From positions 13,079,301 to 13,139,300 of the forward strand of contig OZ037767.1 in assembly GCA_964035545.1 (NCBI GenBank): 60,000 bases of DNA. Reading direction: 5' to 3'. This document shows, in pieces, positions 23,601-34,320 of this stretch (its first letter is position 1; each line of letters opens with the position of its first letter). Below the pieces are notes generated by a model. The model was not told the origin of the DNA. It saw only the letters and a list, made by a program, of their open reading frames with translations, and did not search any database. The position numbers and the translations under genes are program-made. The stretch comes from Bugula neritina. Taxonomy: Eukaryota; Bryozoa; Gymnolaemata; Cheilostomatida; Bugulidae.

Positions 23601-26600
23601 GTGGTGGGTGTTGTAGTGGTGGTGGGTGTTGTGGTGGTTGTGGCTGTTGTAGTAGCGGTGGGTGTTGTGGTGGTCGTGGGAGTTGTAGTAGTGGTGCTTG
23701 TCGGTGTTGTAGTAGTGGTGGGTGTTGTAGTGGTAATGGGAGTTGTAGTAGTGGTGGTTGTCGGTGTTGTAGTAGTGGTGGGCGTTGTAGTAGTAGTGGG
23801 TATTGTAGTTGTGGTTGGTGTTGTAGTAGTGGTGGGTGTTGTGGTTGTCGTGGGAGTTGTAGTAGTGGTGGTTGTGGGTGTTGTAGTAGTGGTGGGTGTT
23901 GTAGTGGTGGTGGGTGTTGTGGTGGTCGTGGGTGTTGTAGTAGTGGTGGGTGTTGTGGTGGTCGTGGGAGTTGTAGTGGTGGTGGTTGTCGGTGTTGTAG
24001 TAGTGGTGGGTGTTGTAGTAGTTGTGGGTGTTGTAGTAGTGGTGGGTGTTGTAGTGGTGGTGGGTGTTGTGGTGGTTGTGGCTGTTGTAGTAGTGGTGGG
24101 CGTTGTGGTGGTTGTAGGAGTCGTAGTAATTGTGGGTGTTGTAGTAGTGGTGGGTATTGTAGTTGTGGTTGGTGTTGTAGTAGTTGTGGGTGTTGTAGTA
24201 GTGGTTGGTATTGTAGTTGTGGTTGGTGTTGTAGTAGTGGTGGGTATTGTAGTGGTGGTGGGAGTTGTAGTAGTGGTGGCTGTGGGTGTTGTAGTAGTGG
24301 TGGGTGTTGTGGTGGTCGTGGGAAGTGTAGTAGTGGTGGTTGTCGGTGTTGTAGTAGGGGTGGGTGTTGGAGTGGTAGTGGGAGTTGTAGTAGTTGTGGC
24401 TGTTGTAGTAGTGGTGGGTGTTGTAGTGGTTGTCGGTGTTGTAGTAGTGGTGGGTGTTGTAGTGGTGGTTGGTGTTGTGGTGGTTGTGGCTGTTGTAGTA
24501 GTGGTGGGTATTGTAGTTGTGGTTGGTGTTGTAGTAGTGGTGGGTGTTGTGGTGGTTGTAAGTGTTGTAGTAGTTGTGGGTGTTGTAGTTGTTGTGGGTG
24601 TTGTAGTAGTGGTGGGTGTTGTAGTGGTGGTGGGTGTTGTGGTGGTTGTGGCTGTTGTAGTAGTGGTGGGTGTTGTGGTGGTTGTAGGAGTCGTAGTAGT
24701 TGTGGGTGTTGTAGTAGTAGTGGGTATTGTAGTTGTGGTTAGTGTTGTAGTAGTTGTGGGTGTTGTGGTGGTTGTAAGTATTGTAGTAGTTGTGGGTGTT
24801 GTAGTAGTGGTAGGTGTTGTAGTGGTGGTGGGTGTTGTGGTGGTCGTGGGTGTTGTAGTAGTGGTGGGTGTTGTGGTGGTCGTGGGAGTTGTAGTGGTGG
24901 TGGTTGTCGGTGTTGTAGTAGTGGTGGGTGTTGTGGTGGTTGTGGGAGTTGTAGTAGTGGTGGTTGTCGGTGTTGTAGTAGTGGTGGGTGTTGTAGTGGT
25001 GGTGGGTGTTGTGGTGGTTGTGGCTGTTGTAGTAGTGGTGGGTATTGCAGTTGTAGTTGGTGTTGTAGTAGTGGTGGGTGTTGTGGTGGTTGTAAGTGTT
25101 GTAGTAGTTGTGGGTGTTGTAGTAGTGGTGGGTGTTGTAGTGGTGGTGGGTGTTGTGGTGGTTGTGGCTGTTGTAGTAGTGGTGGGTGTTGTGGTGGTTG
25201 TAGGAGTCGTAGTAGTTGTGGGTGTTGTAGTAGTGGTGGGTATTGTAGTTGTGGTTGGTGTTGTAGTAGTGGTGGGTGTTGTAGTGGTGGTGGGAGTTGT
25301 AGTAGTGGTGGTTGTGGGTGTTGTAGTAGTGGTGGGTGTTGTGGTGGTCGTGGGAAGTATAGTAGTGGTGGTTGTCGGTGTTGTAGTAGGGGTGGGTGTT
25401 ATAGTGGTGGTGGGAGTTGTAGTAGTGGTGGTTGTCGGTGTTGTAGTAGTGGTGGGTGTTGTAGTGGTGGTGGATGTTGTGGTGGTTGTGGCTGTTGTAG
25501 TAGTGGTGGGTATTGTAGTTGTGGTTGGTGTTGTAGTAGTGGTGGGTGTTGTAGTGGTGGTGGGAGTTGTAGTAGTGGTGGTTGTGGGTGTTGTAGTAGT
25601 GGTGGGTGTTGTGGTGGTCGTGGGAAGTATAGTAGTGGTGGTTGTCGGTGTTGTAGTCGTGGTGGGTATTGTAGTAGTGGTTGGTGTTGTAGTAGTGGTG
25701 AGTGTCGTAGTGGTTGTAAGTGTTGTAGTAGTTGTGGGTGTTGTAGTAGTGGTGGGTGTTGTAGTGGTGGTGGGTGTTGTAGTAGTGGTGGGTGTTGTAG
25801 TGGTGGTGGGTGTTGTGGTGGTTGTGGCTGTTGTTGTAGTGGTGGGTGTTGTGGTGGTTGTAGGAGTCGTAGTAGTTGTGGGTGTTGTAGTAGTAGTGGG
25901 TATTGTAGTTGTGGTTGGTGTTGTGGTAGTAGTGGGTGTTGTAGTGGTGGTGGGTGTTGCGGTGGTTGTGGCTGTTGTAGTAGTGGTGGGTGTTGTGGTG
26001 GTTGTAGGAGTCGTAGTAGTTGTGGGTGTTGTAGTAGTGGTGGGTATTGTAGTTGTGGTTGGTGTTGTATTAGTGGTGGGTGTTGTGGTGGTTGTAAGTA
26101 TTGTAGTAGTTGTGGGTGTTGTAGTAGTGGTGGGTGTTGTAGTGGTGGTGGGTGTTGTGGTGGTTGTGGCTGTTGTAGTAGCGGTGGGTGTTGTGGTGGT
26201 CGTGGGAGTTGTAGTAGTGGTGGTTGTCGGTGTTGTAGTAGTGGTGGGTGTTGTAGTGGTAATGGGAGTTGTAGTAGTGGTGGTTGTCGGTGTTGTAGTA
26301 GTGGTGGGCGTTGTAGTAGTAGTTGGTATTGTAGTTGTGGTTGGTGTTGTAGTAGTGGTGGGTGTTGTGGTTGTCGTGGGAGTTGTAGTAGTGGTGGTTG
26401 TGGGTGTTGTAGTAGTGGTGGGTGTTGTAGTGGTGGTGGGTGTTGTGGTGGTCGTGGGTGTTGTAGTAGTGGTGGGTGTTGTGGTGGTCGTGGGAGTTGT
26501 AGTGGTGGTGGTTGTCGGTGTTGTAGTAGTGGTGGGTGTTGTAGTAGTTGTGGGTGTTGTAGTAGTGGTGGGTGTTGTAGTGGTGGTGGGTGTTGTGGTG

Positions 26601-28756
26601 GTTGTGGCTGTTGTAGTAGTGGTGGGCGTTGTGGTGGTTGTAGGAGTCGTAGTAATTGTGGGTGTTGTAGTAGTGGTGGGTATTGTAGTAGTGGTGGGTG
26701 TTGTAGTGGTGGTGGGAGTTGTAGTAGTGGTGGTTGTGGGTGTTGTAGTAGTGGTGGGTGTTGTGGTGGTCGTGGGAAGTATAGTAGTGGTGGTTGTCGG
26801 TGTTGTAGTAGGGGTGGGTGTTGTCGTGGTGGTGGGAGTTGTAGTAGTGGTGGTTGTCGGTGTTGTAGTAGTGGTGGGTGTTGTAGTGGTGGTGGGTGTT
26901 GTGGTTGTTGTGGCTGTTGTACTAGTGGTGGGTGTTGTGGTGGTTGTAGGAGTCGTAGTAGTTGTGGGTGTTGTAGTAGTGGTGGGTATTGTAGTTGTGG
27001 TTGGTGTTGTAGTAGTAGTGGGTGTTGTAGTGGTGGTGGGTGTTGTGGTGGTCGTGGTTGTTGTAGTAGTGGTGGGTGTTGTGGTGGTTGTAGGAGTCGT
27101 AGTAGTTGTGGGTGTTGTAGTAGTGGTGGGTATTGTAGTTGTGGTTGGTGTTGTAGTAGTGGTGGGTGTTGTGGTGGTTGTAAGTATTGTAGTAGTTGTG
27201 TGTGTTGTAGTAGTGGTGGGTGTTGTAGTGGTGGTGGGTGTTGTGGTGGTTGTGGCTGTTGTAGTAGTGGTGGGTGTTGTGGTGGTCATGGGAGTTGTAG
27301 TGGTGGTGGTTGTCGGTGTTGTAGTAGTGGTGGGTGTTGTAGTGGTACTGGGAGTTGTAGTAGTGGTGGTTGTCGGTGTTGTAGTAGTGGTGGGTGTTGT
27401 AGTGGTGGTGGGTGTTGTGCTGGTTGTGGCTGTTGTAGTAGTGGTGGTTGTCGGTGTTGTAGTAGTGGTGGGTGTTGAAGTGGTGGTGGGTGTTGTGGTG
27501 GTTGTGGCTGTTGTAATAGTGGTTGGTGTTGTGGTGGTCGTGGGAGTTGTAGTAGTGGTGGTTGTCGGTGTTGTAGTAGTGGTGGGTGTTGTACTGGTGG
27601 TGGGCGTTGTGGTGGTTGTGGCTGTTGTAGTAGTGGTGGGTGTTGTGGTGGTTGTGGGAGTTGTAGTAGTGGTGGTTGTGGGTGTTGTAGTAGTTGTGGG
27701 TGTTGTAGTGGTGGTGGGTGTTGTGGTGGTTGTGGCTGTTGTAGTAGTGGTGGGTGTTGTGGTGGTCGTGGGAGTTGTAGTGATGGTGGTTGTCGGTGTT
27801 GTAGTAGTGGTGGGTGTTGTAGTGGTTGTGGGTATTGTAGTTGTGGTTGGTGTTGTAGTAGTGGTGGGTGTTGTAGTGGTGGTGGGAGTTGTAGTAGTGG
27901 TGGTTGTGGGTGTTTTAGTAGTGGTGGGTGTTGTGGTGGTCGTGGAAAGTGTAGTAGTGGTGGTTGTCGGTGTTGTAGTAGTGGTGGGTGTTGTGGTGGT
28001 TGTGGCTGTTGTAGTAGTGGTTGGTGTTGCGGTGGTCGTGGGAGTTGTAGTAGTGGTGGTTGTCGGTGTTGTAGTAGTGGTGGGTGTTGGTGTGGTTGTG
28101 GCTGTTGTAGTAGTGGTTGGTGTTGTGCTGGTCGTGGGAGTTGTAGTAGTGGTGGCTGTCGGTGTTGTAGTAGTGGTGGGTGTTGTGGTGGTTGTGGCTG
28201 TTGTAGTAGTGGTTGGTGTTGCGGTTGTCGTTGGAGTTGTAGTAGTGGTGGTTGTTGGGGTTGTAGTAGTGGTGGATGTTGGTGTTGTAGTAGTGGTGGG
28301 TGTTGTAGTGGTGGTGGGTGTTGTGGTGGTTGTGGCTGTTGTAGTAGTGGTTGCTGTTGTGGTGGTCGTGGGAGTTGTAGTAGTGGTGGTTGTCGGTGTT
28401 GTGGTAGTGGTGGGTGTTGTAGTGGTGGTGGGTGTTGTGGTGGTTGTGGCTGTTGTAGTAGTGGTGGTTGTCTGTGTTGTAGTAGTTGTTGGTGTTGTAG
28501 TAGTGCTGGGTGTTGTGGTGGTTGTCGGTATTGTAGTGGTGGTGGGTGTTGTAGTAGTGGTGGGTGTTGTAGTAGTGGTGGATGCTGTGGTGGTTGACGG
28601 TGTTATAGTAGTCATTAATGTCGTGGTCGTAGTTGTTGTAGGCGCCGCTATGCTTTCTACAAAGATACTCGGTTGACCTGTGTTCATTATCTGTCCTAGT
28701 AGTAATGCCAAAACCAGATTCTGCAGTATGTCGGTCATCACTTTAGAGTTTTTCAT
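8614..28756 (-). CDS. Giant transmembrane mucin, gene A (PTS-EGF-SEA-TM)
   Basis: Spliced from eight coding exons: 28756-13675, 12692-12576, 12418-12282, 11958-11894, 11771-11506, 10510-10416, 9234-9032 and 8665-8614. They sum to 16017 nt, an exact 5339 codons, and every junction has GT-AG ends with matching phase. Order in the protein: signal peptide (about 1-27, core LVLALLLG), P-T5 repeats to about 5025, EGF-like domain (5028-5066), SEA-like domain (5067 to about 5190) with a furin-type RRKR at 5140-5143, Thr-rich stalk, membrane segment (about 5235-5254) and an 84-residue cytoplasmic tail. This is the layout of vertebrate MUC3, MUC12, MUC13 and MUC17, though homology is not proven. The ATG at 28756 follows a splice acceptor and precedes the signal peptide; gene B has the same arrangement. 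Likely role: a heavily O-glycosylated cell-surface barrier protein. No expression evidence can be seen. Confidence 0.85.
9032..9234 (-). CDS. Gene A exon: cytoplasmic tail, part 1
   Basis: 203 bp, acceptor TTGTAG before 9234 and donor AAT|GTAGGT after 9032, phase 0 to 2. It starts IRKRTKPD, basic stop-transfer residues, and contains PESFAGSDGSSSEDSFPYR, with an acidic serine cluster of casein kinase 2 type. If this donor were not used the frame would stop at the next codon, so a shorter tail is the alternative. Genes B and C have better donors (GTGAGT) at the same place. Confidence 0.8.
9631..10415. repeat. 37-bp intronic minisatellite, about 21 units
   Basis: A tandem array of a 37-bp unit, plus-strand form ttactattacagttagtaag followed by ttacttacacataatac. 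Some units are altered (gtgagtata variants). It fills most of the gene A intron after the transmembrane exon and begins at that exon's donor. Each unit contains the 13-bp palindrome gtaagttacttac. On the transcribed strand it carries GTAAGT and TACTAAC. The same unit occurs at 35858-35945 and 38824-39097. Confidence 0.95.
10416..10510 (-). CDS. Gene A exon: transmembrane segment
   Basis: 95 bp, acceptor TTTTAG before 10510 and donor GGCA|GTATGT after 10416, phase 1 to 0. It encodes EKPNRAAVWLAP followed by the membrane segment VISGTVAGVILLGVMGVLLA, rich in small residues. The donor is joined directly to the first unit of the 37-bp minisatellite. Confidence 0.9.
10511..11505 (-). other. Gene A intron before the transmembrane exon
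   Basis: 995-bp intron with donor GTATTT and acceptor TTTTAG. It is AT-rich and nothing else was recognised in it. Confidence 0.7.
11506..11771 (-). CDS. Gene A exon: furin-type site, SEA C-terminal half, stalk
   Basis: 266 bp, acceptor TTTTAG before 11771 and donor GCAG|GTATTT after 11506, phase 2 to 1. It opens with CQAQGRRKRAVDPNA: the codons for RRKR lie at 11755-11744. Then follow the strand NVIVDFDVAMDP and the helix LNVTSLENIVSTAV that close a SEA fold, and a Ser/Thr-rich stalk ending SPMTTTA, absent from gene B. Confidence 0.85.
11894..11958 (-). CDS. Gene A exon: SEA-like domain, middle part
   Basis: 65 bp, acceptor TTTACAG before 11958 and donor AC|GTAAGT after 11894, phase 0 to 2. 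It encodes IYTSFSSEAATHF then VAVIRISF, the strand that leads into the cleavage loop of SEA folds. The gene B counterpart is 6 bp shorter and much more diverged than the neighbouring exons. Confidence 0.8.
12282..12418 (-). CDS. Gene A exon: SEA-like domain, N-terminal part
   Basis: 137 bp, acceptor TTGTAG before 12418 and donor CAA|GTGAGA after 12282, phase 1 to 0. It encodes a strand (VNTVQFSTQIIYTF) and a helix preceded by DIEDPTTVAYAEMRLAV. The D-P-x-x-x-x-Y/F pattern before a helix is typical of SEA domains. It is nearly identical to gene B 40440-40579. Confidence 0.75.
12576..12692 (-). CDS. Gene A exon: EGF-like domain
   Basis: A 117-bp symmetric phase 1-1 exon between acceptor CTGTAG (12693) and donor GTGAGT (12575). 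It encodes 39 residues with six cysteines in EGF-like spacing (C-x2-C-x5-C-x5-C-x-C then the last Cys in NNCV). The sequence reads CDSCLENEVCNLLEVCEC at its core. More than 70 consecutive bases are identical to the gene B exon at 40749-40865, synonymous sites included. Confidence 0.85.
12693..13674 (-). other. Gene A intron after the mucin exon
   Basis: 982-bp intron with donor GTAAAT and acceptor CTGTAG. No further exon is apparent. The plus-strand reading frame at 13423-13614 has no recognisable domain and is treated as chance. Confidence 0.7.
13675..28756 (-). CDS. Gene A exon: signal peptide and 15-kb Pro/Thr repeat
   Basis: A single open exon of 15082 coding bases. It begins MKNSKVMTDILQ with a hydrophobic core, then runs as an 18-bp repeat (CCC ACC ACT ACT ACA ACA and variants) encoding Pro-Thr5, with occasional A, I, L or S in place of Pro. 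It ends TTS with donor CAG|GTAAAT at 13675/13674, phase 1. About five of every six residues are Thr, so nearly all are potential O-glycosylation sites. A higher-order period of about 2.5-2.8 kb is visible. The length may be affected by assembly of near-identical repeats. Confidence 0.85.
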
Positions 28757-28757
28757 C

Positions 28758-29479
28758 CTATAAAACAAATTTCATTATTCATATCAATTTTTTGCTCTCT
28801 TTCATTACCCTGCTTTCCACAAGGATCTTTTGTGTTTCACTTCCCTTGCCCACTTGTGCAACTTTGCATTAGTTTTCATATTCATTTCTCTTATGGTCTT
28901 TCTTCATATTTAATATAACCCTCTGCTTCAAATACTGTTATTAAAACAAAATGCTATGCAGTTTTTTACTTTCTCCATATACTTTGTCACTTCTTTCGTT
29001 TTTTCCTAACTTTCCTGTTTCTGTCAACTACTTTCTTGACAACGCTAATTTTTTTTACTATAAATGCAGCTCTACTGTTATAGCTATTACACCAGAATAA
29101 TATATATAACTTCATAGCATTACACTCAATCTATTTACGTGTACTTTTTTCTTGGATCGTTTTTTTCACTGAATTTGGAAATTCTTTTTGTTTTCAACTG
29201 CTCACTTAGCCCCGGATATTTTAGACATGCCCATGTTTTCTTATAACTATGTTTCTTTAATGCCCACTTGACATGTCCGCGCCTTTTCAAAAAATGCTTG
29301 GCAGTAAATAGCATGTTTTGATTACTTCGCCCGTTCTCCTCTATTTGCTTAACCCACATCATGTTTCTAACACTTCAGGTTTTTTTATAAATAGTCCATT
29401 TCCAATTTTTCATCGCCATCCCCCTCAAAGTATGTTCTTCAAATACAAGAAATTTAAATGATATAAAACTGGTATTCAC
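28758..29479 (-). other. Gene A first intron
   Basis: Bounded by donor AAG|GTGAAT (exon ends 29480) and acceptor TATAG (before 28757). The acceptor falls one base upstream of the ATG, as in gene B. The part near the donor is similar in copies 0 and B. The minus-strand frame at 29135-29362 shows no domain. Confidence 0.6.
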
Positions 29480-29726
29480 CTTCTCAGCTGGTGTTTGTTC
29501 TTTCAAGTTGTAATTCCAGTGTCTTTTTGCGATTATTTTATTCCCAGAGCTCGCTGTCTGTTCTGAAAAATAAGTTAATGCTACCTCCCAACTGTTCTTC
29601 AGTCCATTTGTTGAACTGGTTCACTGATGTGTTGAAACAGCTCATGCAAATATAACAACTTAGTCTGATAGGTTAAGGTAATTGCTTTCGTCCATTCATA
29701 ACAAATATTATTCCTCTCAATTGATT
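29480..29726 (-). promoter_or_regulatory. Gene A promoter and non-coding first exon
   Basis: On the minus strand: CCAATCAA (near 29717), then a TATA-like TTATAT (about 29656-29651) followed at once by an octamer-like ATTTGCAT, then a first exon of about 147 bases ending at donor AAG|GTGAAT (29480/29479). The same layout occurs near 2.0 kb and 47.6 kb. The start site (about 29626) is estimated from TATA spacing. Confidence 0.5.
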
Positions 29727-31032
29727 GGCTGCAGCATAATGCATCAACAGTCCCATGCTTGGTTCATATCACTCTTCTGCACTGTCATTAACATTAACAG
29801 TTATTTTAGTACCTATATAAAAGTTACACACTTATTATTTGAAAAAATTTAATTAGAAAGTCTTTAAAAGAATTTTACATGGCTGCTACAAAAAGCTTGA
29901 CCTTTTTTTATTGTTTTTTTTATTTTCTAAACTGTCAAGTACTGTTTAAATAAATATATTAAATTTTAAATGGCATGTAATTGCTGCCTGAATTTCTTTT
30001 CTATAATGCTTTCAGAATGCATGCAGTCTAAGCTCTGTATAGTAACCGTCTTAGAATTGGCCCAGGTTACAATAATACATAGCAAAGTCCAGTGGCATAT
30101 AATAGAGAAGCTCACATCTGTTTAGGTCCAAGTGCTGTACTAATCTTTAACAGTTAAGAGTCTTCCATAATGCATAAGACTTGCATATTAGAAGATGACC
30201 GTTAGGAGTGCTCAATATCAGAACGCCATACTTAAAGTATATCGTTAGCACCTAATGGTAACACAGCATATCTTGATTAATCTCATGCTTGGTTTTAAAG
30301 TGCTCCAGAACTTACATGTATCAAGGGCAAAGGTTTCGTGTATCGTTTATAACCCAGTATATCTATACTTTTATATTAAGGCGAGATGCCATGAATAGCA
30401 CTATTTGCTATGACTCAAGCGGTTTTGGCTGTAAAAATCCTTTGTATGCATCTATAATTTTCATTCTGCCTTCATCCATACAAGTGGCATAAATTAAAGG
30501 CTTCTACAAGAACTTTGAAGTGGTATGAAATATACACTTTCTGATGCTGTGAGTATGGTCCACCAGTTCATGTTACTTCATTCTAAAGTATGGAACCTTG
30601 TTCTCTGATGTTTGAAATACAGACACAAAACTTAGCAAAATACTTCTTTGTTACTATCCATAGATTTGCTTCATTCATGAAAGTTGGTCAGCTATGTTTA
30701 AGGCTTAGCTAGGATCTACTGGCATAATAAAAGGGTGGAATGTGTTTTATTGGGCCAACAAAGGCAAGACCCACATTACGCTGTGATTCAGCTTTAAAAT
30801 ACTTGGTGTTGTAAAATGAACATCAATTAGAACAAATGTCAATTATCAAAAAAACCATTGGTCATCAATTCATTGCCATTCTATAACATTCATCATGAGA
30901 ATATATTTCAAGCATTTTGTCTTTTGGTAATAACCCACTGAACTGTCCCATAGGTATAGTTACACAATTGATGCTTTGTAAGCTTTGAACAAAAGATCAA
31001 ACAAAACCTTTTGTTGGTCTATTTATAGATGC

Positions 31033-31066
31033 TATATAAAGATAAGCTTTCCTGTCGTCATCAGTT
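31033..31066 (+). promoter_or_regulatory. Plus-strand TATA/initiator pair, copy 2
   Basis: TATATAAA at 31033-31040 and TCAGTT with its A at 31063, a spacing of 30. A possible donor, TAT|GTAAGC, follows near 31110, aligned with gtaata at the same place in copies 1 and 3. No downstream plus-strand coding exon was found. Confidence 0.4.
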
Positions 31067-31889
31067 CATAACACAAACACCTTTTCTCCGTGCAAGCAGT
31101 CTGCTCTACAATATTGTTTATGTAAGCACATACTTCTATAGAGGTGGTTCATTGAGAACTGCACCCAATGTCTAACTCGATGTGGTAAATAAAATACTTT
31201 CACTTCTCTACATTTAAGCATAATAATAAGTTAGAAATATTGAAAACTTTCATGAATGTTGAGGTTTAGGTTTTTAGGTATTTCTATGTAACACATATAG
31301 AAACCCCATCTTACTATTTAAATCTAAATATAAAATTTAATCATAAAACCTCAAGCTATGCAAAAATCTGCATCTCTGCTTGTAACAGCAGAATATAACA
31401 AAAACGTTTATAGCTGACTTGAAAATATTTACGAGATTTTCACAGGAATTGTGAATATAGAATAATGTAAGTTGGATTGATGTGAGTTTAAAGGTATGCG
31501 CTGGTCTACAAAACAACTCCGGGTCATAAGCTAACACCCATAATGAGATGATACAGTTCAAGTAAAGGTAAAATGAGATTTGTTTATCCTCAAATGTATT
31601 GTCAGCAGGACAATATGAGTTTACTAGTGAAAACAAGCATTGAGTACATTGCTCACAGCTTATTGATAACTACAATTTATTGAAATGCTAAACCTAATTG
31701 CCCATACATGCTATTGTGTTTAGTGCTACTCAGTCTGGTAATTAAAAAATAATCATCAGAGATTAAAGAATGTATATCCTAGCCCACACCTTTTGCAAAT
31801 TTCAATGGCTGCAAATTTTGACAGGAACCAATATGCATATTGTTTAAAATATTTACAGTGCATGGAGATGTTTGCTATTATTAAGCCGC

Positions 31890-32319
31890 GACATTTTGAA
31901 AATGACAACTGGAAAACACCTATTTGGAAAATGGACAATTAAAAAATGGACAATTAGAAAATGGACATTTGTAAAATAGACATTTGGAAAATGAAAAATA
32001 TTCAACGTGGCCTAGTTCAGAGGGGCGTTTAGTATCTGATCAAGTTCAAAAAGCTTTTTGTAAATGTGAACAATTTTAAATGGGAACTACTCGGTAACTA
32101 ATTCTACTTCCATGATAGCCTAACTGATACGGCCATTATATTTATTTTTGAAAGCTATTTTAGAACTGACCAGATACCGGACAACCCCTCAGGACTAGAC
32201 CATGTTGAATATTTTTCATTTTTCAAATGTCATTTTCCAAATGTCTATTTTCCAATTGTCCATTTTCTAATTGTCCATTTTCTAAATAGGTGTTTTCCAA
32301 TTGTCATTTTCGAAATGTC
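31890..32319. mobile_element. Foldback element with internally repetitive arms
   Basis: The left arm (31890 to about 32018) and right arm (about 32193-32319) are inverted copies of about 128 bp. They start GACATTTTGAAAATGACAA and the inverse of TGACATTTCGAAAATGACAA. Both arms contain several imperfect copies of a 13-14-bp motif, aaaatggacaatt. The loop is about 170 bp with no coding capacity. Long, internally repeated inverted arms are typical of foldback elements; no target duplication was identified. Confidence 0.8.
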
Positions 32320-32365
32320 AGGTCACCTGCTATTACAGCGTGAATTATACTACAATCAGTTATAC

Positions 32366-32775
<410 letters not shown>

Positions 32776-33589
32776 GTAAAATAGTTAAAGTTTGCCACAT
32801 GGAGCGAACTTCTACACTGGTGAAAATATTGCAAAATTTGTTGGTTTTGCATAAAGTTTATGTCGTGAAAATGCAAAACAATATGCTGTAGCAAGTTCTC
32901 AATGTAGTGAATTGAATGATTGCCTAATATTTGTTGAATAATTAGCCCTGTTTCAAATTTCAATTCTTTATTATTAATTCATTTAAATTATCAACAACAT
33001 ATGTAGCAAGTATAATTTCAAAGTAGGTAGCAGAATTTTCATCAAGGGCGGTAAAGCTATTGGTAAATGTAATCAGTTACTTGATATTCCCTTCTGTTGG
33101 CAACTTATTGCAGGTGGGAGGTAACCTGTCAACTGTTTCAACTCTTAAACTTCTATTGCTTTAGGTTTGTTATTTTACAGCAACATAGTCAATGGTATGT
33201 TTATTTACACGACGGTATATAATGCATGTATACTAATCAAACTACACAAAACAAGTGCTGTAGGTTGTAAATTACAAACAAAAACCTAGCCTGCTATTGT
33301 TCACTGATTGATGACATATATTACCTTGGTGCTCGCTGCATAACCTTTTTATCACCAGCTTGCTGTCTTGATATTGCTGTAAATAGTTAATTTATTGAAT
33401 GAACAGAGAAATTGCCCATATTGAGTTCATAACCTGTATCTTGACTTCCTACATAACCAGCTGGGTGGTGTTGGATTCACAGCATGAGAAGACAACTGCG
33501 TAGCTAAGTAGATGTTCTTTGGTTTTTAACTAAAATAATGAATTACACTATAACTGTTGCCAATCTCCATAATTTTGTACTGTAGCGGT

Positions 33590-34320
33590 GCATAGTATGA
33601 TATACTCCACAACATGCCAGTCTATGACATATACACCAGATGCCATCAGTGCGAGTATTTTGGAATTCAACATGCTGCAGTAACTTGTAAGTAATTTCAA
33701 ACTTTTCATCATGTATAATGTGCTCTATGTGCCAGACTTGGACTTAAACCTGTTCTCTGTTAGATCAGAGACAGATAGCACTTTTACCATTCACTTTGGT
33801 CACAGGCCATTGCATGTTAAAGAAATAAACCAGGTCAACTATTAGTAAAAAGCTGTATAATCATGTTACTGTATCCAGTGACCATTGTGCTTCTTCGCCT
33901 ATATAATGATACTTAACACCAATGTCTATGTTATGCTTGTGCTTAAACAAAGGATTGTGGGTCTATTAGATGCAGCTGATCTAATGTGCATGTTAATATC
34001 TATGAGTCATGTCACAACGCCCAAATAACTTGGAAACCAATCAGGCTAAACATTAAATGTTTATCAAACATGTATCAGACCTCTAGAACTAGTATTGAGG
34101 TAATGCAAGTTTAATATGTAATTGAATTAGTTCACCCTGTTGAAACAAATGTGTGTAATGAAACCATGTTGTTTTGGTCACCATGTTGTAGGTACTTCTT
34201 GTTTTAAGCAGATATCCTACTCAAGATTCTACCTGCTATAGGTACCTTTTTGTAATATGTATAGGGTGTAAAAGTCAAACTAGCTCTGGTCTATTTTGAG
34301 AGTGTTAGAAGAAATAACTA
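33590..34320. mobile_element. Degenerate copia-like retrotransposon remnants
   Basis: This stretch has no counterpart in duplication unit 2. On the plus strand about 33711-33845 reads YNVLYVPDLDLNLFSVRS, resembling the end of the copia protease region, and about 34258-34296 reads CIGCKSQTSSGLF, resembling the zinc-binding GAG-pre-integrase segment. On the minus strand about 33963-33880 reads HNPLFKHKHNIDIGVKYHYI, resembling the RNase H end of copia Pol. All are short and broken by stops, and the two orientations imply rearrangement. Assignment rests on motif resemblance only. Confidence 0.45.

Larger units (their letters stand above)
29480..31750. repeat. Mucin upstream module, copy 2
   Basis: Paralogous to 1.8-5.0 kb and 47.4-50.8 kb. 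Shared segments include the 5' UTR exon with its donor, the CCAAT block, a block near 30.95 kb (tagttacacaattgatgcttt, also near 3.37 and 50.44 kb), the plus-strand TATA box, and cattgagaactgcac (near 31.15 and 50.66 kb). No coding sequence was seen. Confidence 0.75.

Noticed and set aside
13683-28676. Two plus-strand frames of 2638 and 2358 codons (Val/Gly repeats)
   Set aside because: They are the antisense of the spliced Pro/Thr exon. The signal peptide, splice sites and downstream EGF-SEA-TM exons all support the minus strand.
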